This document shows positions 12,458-24,185 of a stretch of 64,000 nucleotides of DNA, piece by piece (position 1 is the stretch's first letter; every line of letters begins with the position of its first letter). The DNA comes from Zelopaecilomyces penicillatus (Eukaryota > Ascomycota > Sordariomycetes > Hypocreales > Pseudodiploosporaceae), in the NCBI GenBank assembly GCA_005765155.1, contig VCCP01000002.1:372001-436000 (forward strand). The letters are read 5' to 3'. A program made the translations under genes and the position numbers. The notes beneath the pieces were generated by a model. It was not told the DNA's origin. It was given only the letters and a program-made list of their open reading frames with translations, and ran no database searches.

Positions 12458-13936
12458 ATGTCTACCACCGTGACTACCTTGGAGTATCAACACACCGATG
12501 AGATCAAGCTGCTGCCACATGTCCCTGCCGTTTCGTCTTTTCACCATGTTACTGACTATGAGTCGTTTGGGAACCCTGTCTCCAAATATGACCGAAAAGC
12601 TGTCCATATTTCTGACATGCCAATGACATGGTCCAACTGGCATAAGCACATCAATTGGCCCATTTCCATCATCATCCTTGTTCTCCCTCTGGTGGGAACG
12701 GCCATGACTTACTGGGTCCCACTGCAACGGGGTACTGCTCTGTTCTCGATAGCATATTGCTTTCAAACTCTGCTGGGAATTACAGCTGGTAAGTGCTCAC
12801 GATCCTTTAGTAATCTAGACAAGTGGCTTACTCTAGGGTTCCATCGTCAGGATACCACCGTCTTTGGTCTCATACATCCTATAGAGCTACCATGCCTCTG
12901 AAAATCTACCTTGCTGCTATGGGTGCCGCTAGTTTACAAGGCTCTATTGGCTGGTGGGTCATGAAGCATAGAGCCCATCACCGGTATGAAAAGAAGACCA
13001 TAATTTATGAAGCGAATCTCTTGCTAACCAGAGGAAAGGTATACCGATACCAAGAAGGACCCTTACTGCATTCACAAAGGTCTTTTTTACGCCCACCTCG
13101 GATGGTTGCTTTTCAAGCGAAATCCTAAACAAATTGGCCGCTCTGACATGTCAGACATCAACGCTGATCCAGTTGTTGTTTGGCAACATAAGAATTATCC
13201 CAAATGTGCTTTGTTCATGTCACTCATCTTGCCGACCATTCTTTGCAGTCTGCTCTGGAACGACTGGAAGGGTGGTCTTCTTTATGCTGGTATACTTCGT
13301 GGCGCAATTGGCCAGCAGGCTACTTTCTGTGTCAACTCTCTGGCCCATTGGATGGGTGAGCAGCCATATGCTGACCGCCACTCTCCTCGCGATAATGCTA
13401 TTGTAGCTCTCATAACACTCGGCGAAGGGTACCACAACTTCCACCATGAGTTTCCTTCAGATTACCGGAATGCCATCAAGTGGTATCAATATGATCCAAC
13501 AAAATGGGCAATTTATATCTGGAATCGCCTGGGCCTTACTTCGGATCTAAAACGCTTCTCTACTAACGAGATTCAAAAGGGACATGTCCAGCAATTGAAG
13601 AAGAAGCTTAAGCAGAAGGAGTCTGTTCTTGATTGGGGCATGCCTCTCTCAAAACTTCCCATTATGAGCTGGGACGAATTTAGAACAGAAGCAAATAACG
13701 GCAAGGCGCTCGTGGCCATCTCTGGTGTCATATATAACGTACTGGATTTTGTCAACGATCACCCTGGCGGTAAGACTCTTGTTTCAATGGCTATTGGCAA
13801 GGACGCCACAGCCATGTTTAATGGTGGTGTGTACGACCATTCTAATGCAGCGAGGAACATGCTGTCTACCATGCGTTTTGCTATTCTTCGTGGTGGTGGA
13901 GAAGTGGAAGTCTGGAAGAAGGCTCCGCAGGTTTGA
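12458..13936 (+). CDS. Acyl-CoA delta-9 desaturase with C-terminal cytochrome b5 domain (Ole1 type), 453 aa
   Basis: Three exons: 12458-12788, 12851-12983, 13039-13936 (1362 bases, in frame). It is an ER-membrane di-iron enzyme that inserts a cis double bond into stearoyl- or palmitoyl-CoA. The three histidine boxes are complete: HRLWSH, HRAHH and GYHNFHHEFP. Both introns interrupt this conserved core: the first lies just before GYHRLWSH, the second inside HRAHHR|YTDTKKDPY. Hydrophobic stretches occur at about residues 68-110 and 215-265. The C-terminus is a cytochrome b5 domain with the haem motif DHPGGKT and a second His in YDHSNAA, which provides electrons in cis. Fungal genomes usually carry one essential copy and sometimes paralogs; its place beside a cyclopropane synthase suggests a dedicated copy, but that is inference. 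Confidence 0.95.
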
Positions 13937-14974
13937 TGAGTGATTAAAATATGGTGTATACATGAGATCTGGAAGATGTTTTAATGAATTTATGTTTTCT
14001 GTTCTTTCTTTGCTCCATGGCCGTAGCTGTTGGCTCTTGATGATATATACACAAAGTTCATTCAGCTTTTTTTAGGCAGGCTCGTATAGTTCTGCTGGAA
14101 GATGGAATCTAGCATAGCTATAGGTGAGCCGCGAGCTCTCTTGGAGAGAATTGCGCTATATTAAGCTTAGCAAAGAAGAAAATTTGCCTCCTAAGCTGAT
14201 GTTGAACCACTTTCTGTTCTCTCGTTCTTCATGTCTGCAGAAATATTTATGAACACGGTACTAAATGATAGCAATCTCTAATAACTACTTATATTATTAT
14301 CCCTAGAAGATTAACAGGGCCTAGTCTGTCTGTAACTTTAACCATGGTTTACTTGTTAATATCTGTAGTATTCTTTATGAATTCTTTCAGTATTGTTCTT
14401 GTAACCATCCATCTTAATAACTTATATAAGGTTTATAACTATTATATACAGCTAAAACAAAGCTAACTTAAAGTATTAGCTTTTATTAATAATCTAAAGA
14501 AATAAAAAATCTAGAATATTTTATTATCAAATTAATTATTAAAAAAAGAATATAAATTTTATATTATTATAATAATATATATATATATATTAATTTATAT
14601 ATTAAATTAGAATATTTATAATAATATACTTAATAATATCTTTATAAATTATTAAAATAAATAATTATAAAAAGCTTTTAAATTAGATTTTTATAATTGG
14701 ACTTTTATTATATAATTAAATTAATATATATATATATATATATATATTATCTTATTATAATTATTATTTCCCTTCACAAAAATAGCTCACAGAATACAGG
14801 TTTATGCATGTTGATTTCTTATAAGGTAACTCACAACTCACCTCCTCTTTCCCCGCTGTTGCTTGTCCTTTGCGTTGTCTCAAGTTTGCGGCACATTCCA
14901 ATTCACGAAACCATATTCAGCCACCGGAGATTTGGAATTCTAATCAATCATCAATCATCAATCATCAAATCATC
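13937..14974. other. Spacer holding an AT-rich island before the sulfotransferase gene
   Basis: No gene. From about 14280 the sequence becomes increasingly AT rich. Just before the next ATG there is a short direct repeat of ATCATCA-type units (14942-14974). Confidence 0.5.
14450..14780. repeat. Strongly AT-rich island with (AT)n microsatellite
   Basis: About 330 bases almost free of G and C. It includes alternating AT at 14575-14590 and 14723-14748. Its borders with ordinary sequence are abrupt. It may be a decayed, RIP-mutated repeat, but I find no convincing terminal repeats. Confidence 0.75.
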
Positions 14975-15949
14975 ATGTCGCCGCCACCTGCTGACAATGT
15001 CGGAGGTGATGAGGCCAGCACAAACAACAGCGGCCGCACCAGTGATTCAAAGAATGCCCTCGACTACAATGAAGCACTACACGCAGAGGTTCCCGAGGAA
15101 GTGCAAGTGGGTGACTTTGGCTACAAGTACAGGATGGTTGATGGCAGAGTGATGCCTCCCTACATCACGCCGCGAACGTATCAGATGTCTCGCCAGATTG
15201 TTACCCGCCCTACGGATATCTGTTTTGTTTCGTACCCAAAGTCGGGGACCACATGGCTGTCCTACATTATCGTCCTGCTCACAGGCCACGCGGGAGAGTC
15301 ATTGGAGAGCTCCTTCTTCTGGGCTGAGAGCAGCTGGACTCATCCCATCAGTGAGGCCGGTCTCGAAAATGCCCCAGCACCGAGACTGTTTAAATCGCAC
15401 ATGCCATATGATATGGCCCTCGGCGGTGTCCCCACGGAGAATCCCTGCAAGTACATCTACATTGCCCGGAACCCCAAAGATGTCTGCTCGTCGTATTACC
15501 ACTTCGAGAGTGGCAAGAGCTGGTCCAACTTCTACAGCGGCGGCTGGGACCACTGGCTCCAAATGTTCATAGATGGGAAAGTTCATCGCGACGACTGGTT
15601 CGCGCATAACCTCAGCTGGTGGGAGCACCGAGACGCCAAAAACATCCTGTTCCTCACGTACGAGGACCTCAAGCGCAATACACGCGCCGGGCTGGAGAAG
15701 ATTGCCCAATTCTTGGAGATTACGATTTCTGCCGAGAGGCTGGATGAGATTGAGCACAAGGTTGGGTTTTCGCAGATGAAGAATACCGAGTTCAGCTCGC
15801 TCAAGAGCGTCAAGGAGTTTGGCAAGTTTTTTCGAAAGGGACAGCTGGGGTCGTGGAAGGAGCATTTTACGGTGGCGCAGAATGAGCGGTTTGATGCTCT
15901 TTATGCGGAGCGGATGGGCACGTCGGGTCTTGACTTTGTTTTCGAGTAA
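14975..15949 (+). CDS. PAPS-dependent sulfotransferase, cytosolic SULT type, 324 aa
   Basis: Single exon; start at the ATG at 14975, because the frame further upstream runs through leader sequence. It transfers a sulfo group from PAPS to a hydroxyl or amine acceptor. Key motifs are intact: 5'-phosphosulfate loop YPKSGTTW (about residue 89), 3'-phosphate binding YIARNPKDVCSSYYHF (about 165) and the C-terminal FRKGQLGSWKEHFT, the family's RKGxxGxWKxxFT element. The conserved catalytic His region is probably around KSH in LFKSHMPYD. This is close to animal and bacterial cytosolic sulfotransferases, a class present only patchily in fungi. It differs from the P-loop protein at 6905. The acceptor is unknown; nearby genes point to a hydroxylated lipid or aromatic. 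Confidence 0.9.
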   Translation: MSPPPADNVGGDEASTNNSGRTSDSKNALDYNEALHAEVPEEVQVGDFGYKYRMVDGRVMPPYITPRTYQMSRQIVTRPTDICFVSYPKSGTTWLSYIIVLLTGHAGESLESSFFWAESSWTHPISEAGLENAPAPRLFKSHMPYDMALGGVPTENPCKYIYIARNPKDVCSSYYHFESGKSWSNFYSGGWDHWLQMFIDGKVHRDDWFAHNLSWWEHRDAKNILFLTYEDLKRNTRAGLEKIAQFLEITISAERLDEIEHKVGFSQMKNTEFSSLKSVKEFGKFFRKGQLGSWKEHFTVAQNERFDALYAERMGTSGLDFVFE

Positions 15950-17675
15950 TACAATCCCAAGCTAAGCTCATGATTATGAGACAATGTTGTTAGAAATTCG
16001 TTATTGAGCTTGGACATGTTACGTTGGTGTGAAACCTTGTTGTGATTAGGATGGAAGAGAGTTCAGACATTGGATACGGTGTTGACCATGATGATGGCAA
16101 CGATCTTCCGGCGAGTAGCGCAATGACATGAATATCCCGACAATTGGATTTTCATCTCATCATCTTGCTTGGTGCCGGACCACGACTTCCGGCATGTACT
16201 CAAAGCCATGAGACCATGATACACAGAACGGCGACCGACTTGGGACGGGAGAAAATGGGATTATGCACACGACCGTTGTTACGAAAAAATGCCTCGATTC
16301 ATAGCCACTATTGGCCTGCCGAGTTGTCGATCTTTTTCCCGAGTCAGAAGCTGCAGCTTCGTCTCCTCTTATTTTGCACGATGTAGCATGTGGTCTTGCA
16401 GTTTGTGGAGCATCCTGCTGCGCTCTCAGGTCGGTGAGTCCTCTCCAGTCGGTCTCAGCCAGCCTCAATTCACGCCATTTGGTCTAGGCCTAAGGGAAGA
16501 TGTTGCATCGTGTCTAAGGAAACAGCCTATCGTGTACGAACATGATGAACCCATGACGTTTTTCGATAAGCAAGATTTTTACTTCGTCCGCGGAAATGTC
16601 ACTTGGTAACTCCACCCGAACTACATAGTACAGACATTTGTCGCGGCGTGTGGGACATGTTGTATGTCTGTCTTAGTTGAGCTGCTCAGAGGACAGTGGC
16701 GGAAGCATGAGGGGAAACATTGTATAGGAGTGAGACAACTAGTTGGCGGTGAGTGTAGATACTTTGCTTTTTCTTTTGGCAAACATGACAGAGTAATAAC
16801 GTTATCTCCTTCATCAGTAGGCTTTACGCTCTACTACGGAGTAAATATTGCGCACGTCCATCTCCAGCTTCGTTCTGAAAGGCTTCAGCCTGCTTGTGGC
16901 TCTTTGCCTGTTAATCTCGGACGTCCCCTCAAATTCTTCCGTTATCACACGCCTCCATTCCAATGCATCATGGTTTACCTTTATCCACCATTCCCGCCCC
17001 ATCATCATCAACAGGGGTAGAGACAACCATACCTAATTGACCTAGTCTACAGCAGCCCCCCCACTCTTTTTTGTTTCTTCTCTCAAGTTTTATCTTTTCG
17101 TCAAGGTCTCACTTGTACAACTCTGGCTAGGTAGGTAGGTACATAACAACCCGCTTCAAATGTACGAACTCGGCGATTATCAGCTGCTGCAAGGGTGCGG
17201 CGCCTACAATGCAATGTTACGTGGCGGGATGTTCAGATAGCGTCATGACGGGCCGTCGGTGGCCGAGTTCCAGATGGAAACTCTAACCCTTATGAACGGA
17301 AGTGTGGTGTAACTTGTAAGGGGGTCACATCATGCAGAGATTGGGAAACACAATCGCATGTTCTACTGATAAATTCGATTCTGGTCCAATTGAGTGCACG
17401 AACAACTGATCATATTCACGCCAAAGAGGGCATTAAGGGCCAAGTAAGTGGGCTTTCATCATCATCGTCGTCATCACGGAGTTGGTACACCACCTACTCT
17501 GCGACAAATTGACCATTCATTGTCTACCATTGCGCCGCCTTACCTTGGTGCACATGTATTCAAGCCTCACCCTTCTAAGCCCATTAATTGCAATTCCAAC
17601 TCCCTGTATTTACTTAAAAACTGCAATCGTAAGCAGCCGACACTGACAGCATGCGCGCAGATATCTCTCCCTCCG
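15950..17675. other. Spacer and promoter of the flavin monooxygenase gene
   Basis: About 1.7 kb without a supportable gene. It includes a GCTAGGTAGGTAGGTAC tract at 17126-17142. Confidence 0.45.
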
Positions 17676-19880
17676 ATGGGTGAACTCCGACTGGTCGATG
17701 CTCAGGCCAGCGATGGTAGTCAGCCTGCCTGCTATGACATAGGTCAGTCGATCTGGTGCGCGAAGTATATTGCTGCAGTTTTCTCACGAAAAGAATTTTA
17801 TAGTCATCGTTGGGGCTGGACCGGCAGGCCTTATGCTCGCCTCCTGTCTAGCACGTTGGGGTTACAAGATCAGACACATTGACAATCGACCGCAGCCGAC
17901 TCCGGCTGGAAGAGCAGATGGCATACAACCACGCTCGTTGGATTTATTATGCAATATGGGACTCAAACCAGCAATCATGGCTCACGAACCAGCCAGGATC
18001 TATGAATCAGCTTTCTGGGCTGTAGATAACCACGGCAAAGGGATCGCTCGCACAGGAACAACGCCAAGCTGTCCCAGTTACCTCAACGCACGATACCCAT
18101 TTACAACTCTGCTGCACCAAGGCCACATCGAAAACGTATTTATATCCGACCTTGAGGAAAGAGGAGTGCGAATACGGAGACCCTGGACAATAACAAACTT
18201 TGAAACCTGCGGCCAGAATTCAGACTACCCTCTTCTCATCACAACAGCCCATATCCATGGCACAGCTTTCGAGACAGTCCGAGCAAAATATCTTTTCGGC
18301 GGAGACGGTGCCAGATCTCTCTTAAGAAAGCAATTGGGTATCAAAATGCAATACAAAGAACCTGCAACAGATGCATGGGCAGTCATAGATGGAAGAGTTA
18401 GAACCGACTTTCCTGATATTAAAGTGAGCTAGGTCCAACCCAACTAAAATTGCCTTTTTATCGCCATGGCTGACCATTACTAGATGTCGTGTTCGATCCA
18501 CAGCAAGGATGGGTCTGCGATGATTATACCAAGGGAAAACGACATGGTCCGTCTATACATGCACTTGGCGGCCACGGCGGATTCAAAGCAGACCGCAACA
18601 GTGGAAGAGATACAGCAGCTGGCGAAGAAGATTCTGCACCCCTATCACACCGAATGGGAAAATGTTGAATGGTTCTCAACATACCGAGTTAGGCAGGGTG
18701 TAGCAACATGCTATAGCAAAGATCAGCACGTCTTCCTGGGCGGCGATGCATGCCACACACATAGTGTAAGTGATTTGGCTTTAAATGAAAAGAAGGAGAA
18801 AAGGTGTCGGAGAGGATCCTAACATCTTAACAGCCCAAAGCCGGTCAAGGCATGAACACAGCGTTTTTGGATTCGTTAAATCTGGCGTGGAAGATTCACC
18901 ATGTCGAGAGTGGATTTGCACACCGAGACATCTTGAAGACTTACGAGCATGAACGGAAAGGCGTGGCAAATGCTCTGATTGACTTCGATAATTACTATGC
19001 AAAGGTATACGCACATCAACTGTCAGCCAGCAGAGACTGTCAAATTGCTGCCCCGAATAGCGAATTCGCAAAGGCATATAGAGACTCGAGAGGATTTGTG
19101 AGCGGCTACGGCATCCGCTACGACAGCAACATTCTTAACTGGTCTCCAGACCACCCCGCCAAATCACGACAATTCCAAACGACGAGAGGAAAGCTCGCTC
19201 CTGGTAGTCTGTTCATCATAGCAGACGTGACCAGAGTTGTAGACGCCAACGTGGTCCATCTGGAACAAGCGGTGCCTCTTAACGGCTCTTATCGAATATT
19301 CATCTTCGCCGGCCACCCTTCAACCTCCTCCACCGCGCTGCGCGACCTCTCAAATAATCTCAAAAAAGAAGACTCTTTCTATATGTCACACTTACGACCC
19401 GACATTGAAACCATCTCCTGGCACGAAAAGCACAACCCCCACAGCCACTACTTCACCATCTGCACCATATTCGCAGCAAAAAGAAAAGACATAGAAATTT
19501 CAGAGCACGTTCCCGGCTGTCTATCCAAATATAGACATCACGTTTACGCAGACGACCGAGCACAGCCTAATGGGACGCTGGGACAAGATGCACCGGCACA
19601 TGCGCGGGCTGGGTTCGAGAATCTAGTTACAGGAGGTGGCGGTGGCAGTGGTGTAGTAGTGGTACGACCGGATGGGTATGTGGGTGCGGTGATACGTTTG
19701 GTAGAAGGGACAGGGACGGCGGAGGCGTTGAATGGGTACTTTTTGGCGATTTTGAATGGGAGTCACGGGCCTCGACAGTATTGTAGTAGGAGTCTGGTGG
19801 AGGAGCAAGTTGGGAGTGGGAAAATTGCGCATATGCAGGAGCATGAGGCGAAGTTGTGTTTGGTAACGTCGGAGTCTTAG
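17676..19880 (+). CDS. FAD-dependent aromatic hydroxylase, phenol 2-monooxygenase type, 671 aa
   Basis: Four exons: 17676-17742, 17804-18423, 18484-18765, 18834-19880 (2016 bases, in frame). The first, 61-base intron was chosen because it joins CYDI to VIVGAGPAGLM, giving the normal GxGxxG FAD fold; other splices break frame. Further marks: the family stretch GRADGIQPRS, RYPFTTLLHQGHIE, GGDGARS, and the second FAD motif GGDACHTHSPKAGQGMN, again created by splicing. The C-terminal part matches the dimerisation/thioredoxin-like domain of phenol hydroxylases (ILNWSPDHPAKSRQ; APGSLFIIADV-like start). These enzymes use NADPH and oxygen to hydroxylate phenols. Odd point: a GGGGGSG run followed by VVVVRPDGYVG near residue 600 looks like a small insertion. 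It may degrade an aromatic or tailor a product. Confidence 0.9.
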
Positions 19881-21903
19881 CCTGACGGTATACAGCGGAT
19901 GATTTCATGTGTGACGAGGTAGGTGTAGATAGATCTAGGACAACTGTAAGATGAGATTGAATGGAGCCCAACAATGAACCAGTGTTTTCTTGCAATGCAT
20001 TTATCTATGTAACGAGGATATCCGCAAAATCTGCGAACAGAAGCACGACTGTATCTTAAAAGGACCACTTGAATGATACCAGCTAGATGTCAACAGCCAC
20101 GTCCATCCCGGGGAGCCATTTCCGTCCAAGCCGCCATCCTCCCTACAAACCTCGACGTCCGAATGCCTGGTACCCGCTTCTTTCAGCTTCTAGCTCCGGA
20201 TGCGACAGGGGCAATATTGGACATCCTGAATAAAACACGCCTCTTTCTACCGCGGGAAATGATCTCTCATTGCTGGATCAAGTTCTTCGGTGGCCAGGGT
20301 AACCACCAATGCAACACCATAACGCGCGCGATAGGTATAAAGAAAGATGGATAGAATAGAAAAGGCAGAAAAATCCTCTCAATTTATCAGAGCGAAAACT
20401 CCATCCCTGCTCTATATACGGATTACTGTTCCATGGCCGTTGGCCTACTGACTGCGCTTTGCTGTATACTGGTTCTACGTAGTAGGTTTTCTTCGGCTCC
20501 GTGCGCTGGCCGGCATGTGGGGCCGACCGGGTCCGGATTCCGGGTAATGGTACTGTGTTGGTAAAGATTGCTTGAAAATGGAGAACATGAGTATCTTGGT
20601 CTTTCCATCAAACGACCATTGTCACTCCGTTCACAAAATTATTACTAGTCGGGCTTTTTCCTTCTTTCAAACTACATGAATCAGAGCATCTCACATGAAA
20701 AACTATACCTTGACCCGCGCTTCCGGTATTCCCGGGATAGCCAAGGAACCGTTCCTAGTGCTCTATCGTATTGGTCCACGTCTCATTACAGTGTTGCGAC
20801 TTGCGACGCTACTGAAGGCCGTTTGTGGCTGATGGCGAATTGATGGTGTGCACAGTTTGCGACGTCAAAAAGATAACGGAGGGGGAGTGTGTATATAAAC
20901 AGCTATTGAATGTAAATCTTTGGCGTTGCAAACAATATAAAAACACTCCTAAAGCAAGCCAATCACTGTTCTCTCTCCTAATATCTGTACATATTAATTG
21001 CTGCAATTCAGGCCCCTTTCGTTGGCACAGTGCTGTTAGACCAGGTTGCTGGAGGCTAGATGCGCCTGCACTTATGAGATCCGCACCTCCCACTGCCACG
21101 AGCTCATCCTTTTGCGCAGTAGTTTGTAAGCGGGAAAACGCGGCAACTTGATCGATTTGGAGATCCAGCATCCCAATTTCTTTGTAGTTCCCCTGTAAAT
21201 GTGAACCCCAATTTGTAGGGGAAGCCGTGTGTTGAAGCAGCTGCTTGTTCGAGATAAGAAACCCGTTCGTGATGGTTGTTCTGGTATAGAAACGGCATGA
21301 ATGATACTTAGATGGCTCTATCACAGTGTTGTAGAGTCCGTTTGTACCTAACTGGAACAAAAATTGCAGTGTGCTCGTAAAGTGTAACGCCAGATACTCT
21401 CGTGTACTGAATGGCTGGTATACATCATGATCGCGTCAGAGCATTTCATACCCACTACATACTCAAGCTTCCGGGAAAAGAGAGAACTGAATATATCCGT
21501 GGGCTTGTTTGATGCACACGAACAAACCACCATCGTGTAGTCGATGCGCCTAAATGGCTGTGCCCACCCCCTCCCACTCCTCCAGCTCGGCTGCATCGAG
21601 AACTATCACGGCTAGACCAGTCATCATGACGGTTTATAAGCATCTCACAGTGTTCCAACAAATTCATTCCTAATATTCATTAAGCAGGCCGAACTCAAGG
21701 CAAGGCATTCATTGCTCATCTCGCGAGGCTGCGAAGCTACCGTCCAGCCACTCCCTCACCCAGCAGCTCCAATCTACACCACACTCAACTACTGCGGCAC
21801 TTTTTGCCATTCCATTAAGCAAACTTTCAAACCCTCACTATATATACTAGCTCATGAAAGCTGTGATAAATGCCTTGTGAATAATATCTCAGCAAGTCAC
21901 ACA
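19881..21903. other. Spacer upstream of the Rtg2-like gene
   Basis: About 2 kb without a supportable gene. Short frames on both strands (for example around 20830-21360) lack any recognisable sequence. Confidence 0.45.
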
Positions 21904-23863
21904 ATGTCGTCGACTACAACCCTCATGCTAGATACGCCGGATCTCTCAGACTTTGAGTTGGATCTTCTGAGCGATTCGAGCGCATTCGACTTTTCCAAAA
22001 TGAAGCTTCAGGATCGCGCTGATGTGCCAATCAATCCTAATTTGCGAGGCGTAGTTGACATGGGAAGGTAAGTTCAATGGAGCACACACTTCCACTCATA
22101 TCCAGAAGAGATAATGGATGAGAACAACTCGGCGGGAATAAACGAGTTTGCAGGCTGACAAGATAATGTGTAGCAATGGAATTCGCTTCTCAGTCACGGA
22201 TTTGTCGGCACCGCTCTCTCGTATTCTCCCAACAGTCCATATTTATCGGGTTGATATATCACTCTACGACGCACAATTCGACCCAGCGACTGGCAAAAAG
22301 ATACCCTTGCCCCAAACTGTCATTGAGGATGTTATTGCCGCCTTGAATCGCTTCAAAATGGTCTGCGTTGATCTTGGTGTTGATCATAGTCACATTCACA
22401 TCATTGCTACTGAAGCGACCCGCACTGCTCTAAACTCCGCCGAATTCATCAAGGAGATTCACTCATGTACTGGCCTCCAAGTTGTCATGCTTCGCAAGGA
22501 AGACGAAGGTCGCATCGGTGCGTTGGGTGTTGCGAGTGGGTTGTCCGACATTGGGGGTCTCATGATGGATCTTGGCGGGGGTAGTACGCAAATGACCTGG
22601 ATTATATCTCAAGGAGGGAACGTCCGCATCAGTGACAAAGGATCGATTAGTTTCCCGTATGGAGCCGCTGCCTTGACCAAGAGAATTGACGACTTGAAGA
22701 GGGGAAAGTCGAAAGAAGATGCAGAAAAGGGCCTGGAATCGTTGCGCCAGGAGATGATTGCAAACTTTGAGATGGCCTACCAGAAGATTGGAGTTCCCGA
22801 CAGCTTGGTGACCAAAGCAAAGATGAATGGCGGATTTCCACTATATCTGTCTGGAGGAGGGTTTAGAGGATGGGGTTATTTGCTACTCTACATGAGCCAG
22901 ATGAGCGATGACCCTCATCCGATCTCCATCATCAATGGATACACGGTTGGGAGAGAGCAGTTTGAGAATACCAAAGCCATGGAAGACGTTGCCAAGTCCG
23001 CTCACTCAGTCTTTCGCGTTTCCGACCGGCGGAGAAGACAAGTTCCAGCTGTCGCATTTCTAATCAATGTCTTATCTCATGCAATTCCTCATGGATTCCG
23101 GGACGCTCACTTTTGCCAGGGGGGAGTTCGAGAGGGGCTGCTTTTCAGAGAACTCCAGCCGAGTATTCGGGCACAAGACCCGCTTGAAGTTTCCACACAC
23201 AGAGTTGCCCCCGAGTCTGCAGAGGCGATCCAAAAGCTGCTGATGTTTTCTTACCCAGCGCCTGCACAGGGTGAAGTGAAAAGATTCCCCGACACTATCA
23301 ACAAGCACGTCATTAAAGCATTTGCCAATATGCTCTATGTCCACACCATCATGGACAAAGAACTAGCTTCATCAGCTGCTCTCTACAGCACCAGCTCTGG
23401 CTTACTCGCGTCCACACGTGGAGTATCACACGAAGATAGAGCCAGGCTTGCGCTCATGCTGGAGTCGAGATATATGGGCGAGCTACCCCCTCGGGAGATG
23501 ATGTTCAAGGAGGCGTTGTGCCGTGTGATTACTCCCGAGGAAGCATGGTGGGCAGCATATCTCGGTAGAGTCGGGTATCTGATCAGTCGCCTCTATCCGT
23601 CGGGGAAGATTGATGAGAGTAAACCTCGAGTAGTTCTCTCGTCGGAATGGGCGTGGGGGTTGGGGCGGAAGAAGGGGCGGGAAGGGTTGCGACTCATCAT
23701 TTCGGTGCAGAAAATGAAGCATGACCCTGCGAAGCTCAGAAAGGCATTGAGTGAAAATGTGGGTTTGGTGCAGAAAGTTGGAAAGAAAAAGAATTGGATT
23801 GGAGGCGAAGATGGTTGGGGGATGAAGGTGGAAGTGAAGGTTGTAGAGGAAGATATTTTGTGA
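21904..23863 (+). CDS. Rtg2-like protein of the Ppx/GppA phosphatase family, 617 aa
   Basis: Two exons, 21904-22067 and 22174-23863 (1854 bases, in frame). The 106-base intron interrupts the first phosphate-binding motif, and splicing restores VVDMGSNGIRFS. The second motif is MDLGGGSTQM (about residue 187), and YLSGGGFRGWGYLLLY follows. This is the actin-like ATPase fold of exopolyphosphatase/guanosine pentaphosphate phosphatase. The eukaryotic branch with a long C-terminal domain is Rtg2, which in yeast signals mitochondrial status to the nucleus (retrograde regulation) and resides partly in SLIK. An extra 40-residue acidic N-terminus precedes the domain. In moulds, whether it is enzyme or regulator is unsettled. 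The neighbour downstream (phospholipase B, -) is convergent. Confidence 0.88.
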
Positions 23864-24185
23864 TTTAGTGTTCCGACATTAGGAATCTCAGTAGGCGTTT
23901 AATTGACTATTACTAATTTGCCATATCTTGCCAAGTTTGACTCCTGTTCTCATGGCCATGTAATTTAACTCTCTGTTTCATGTATGAGAATCACATAGAG
24001 AAGCGATGGACTTGGAGATGTTGATAGCCAGTGACAGAGAACTTACTGCATGTCAAAGCACAAGTCGTTGCATTTCTTGCAGTTTGAATGAAGTGACACA
24101 TCAAGAATACTGTAAGCATGCATTTATTTTTAATACAATACAATCCAACATTCCCAAAACCAGTAAAGCTTGCATTTTTCCGGTC
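23864..24185. other. Convergent 3' spacer
   Basis: About 320 bases between the stops of the Rtg2-like (+) and phospholipase B (-) genes; nothing seen. Confidence 0.5.

Noticed and set aside
17743..17778. 36-base intron ending at the CAG before TTTTCTC in the flavin hydroxylase
   Set aside because: Too short and leaves the FAD motif out of frame; the 61-base intron to 17803 gives the expected VIVGAGPAG.
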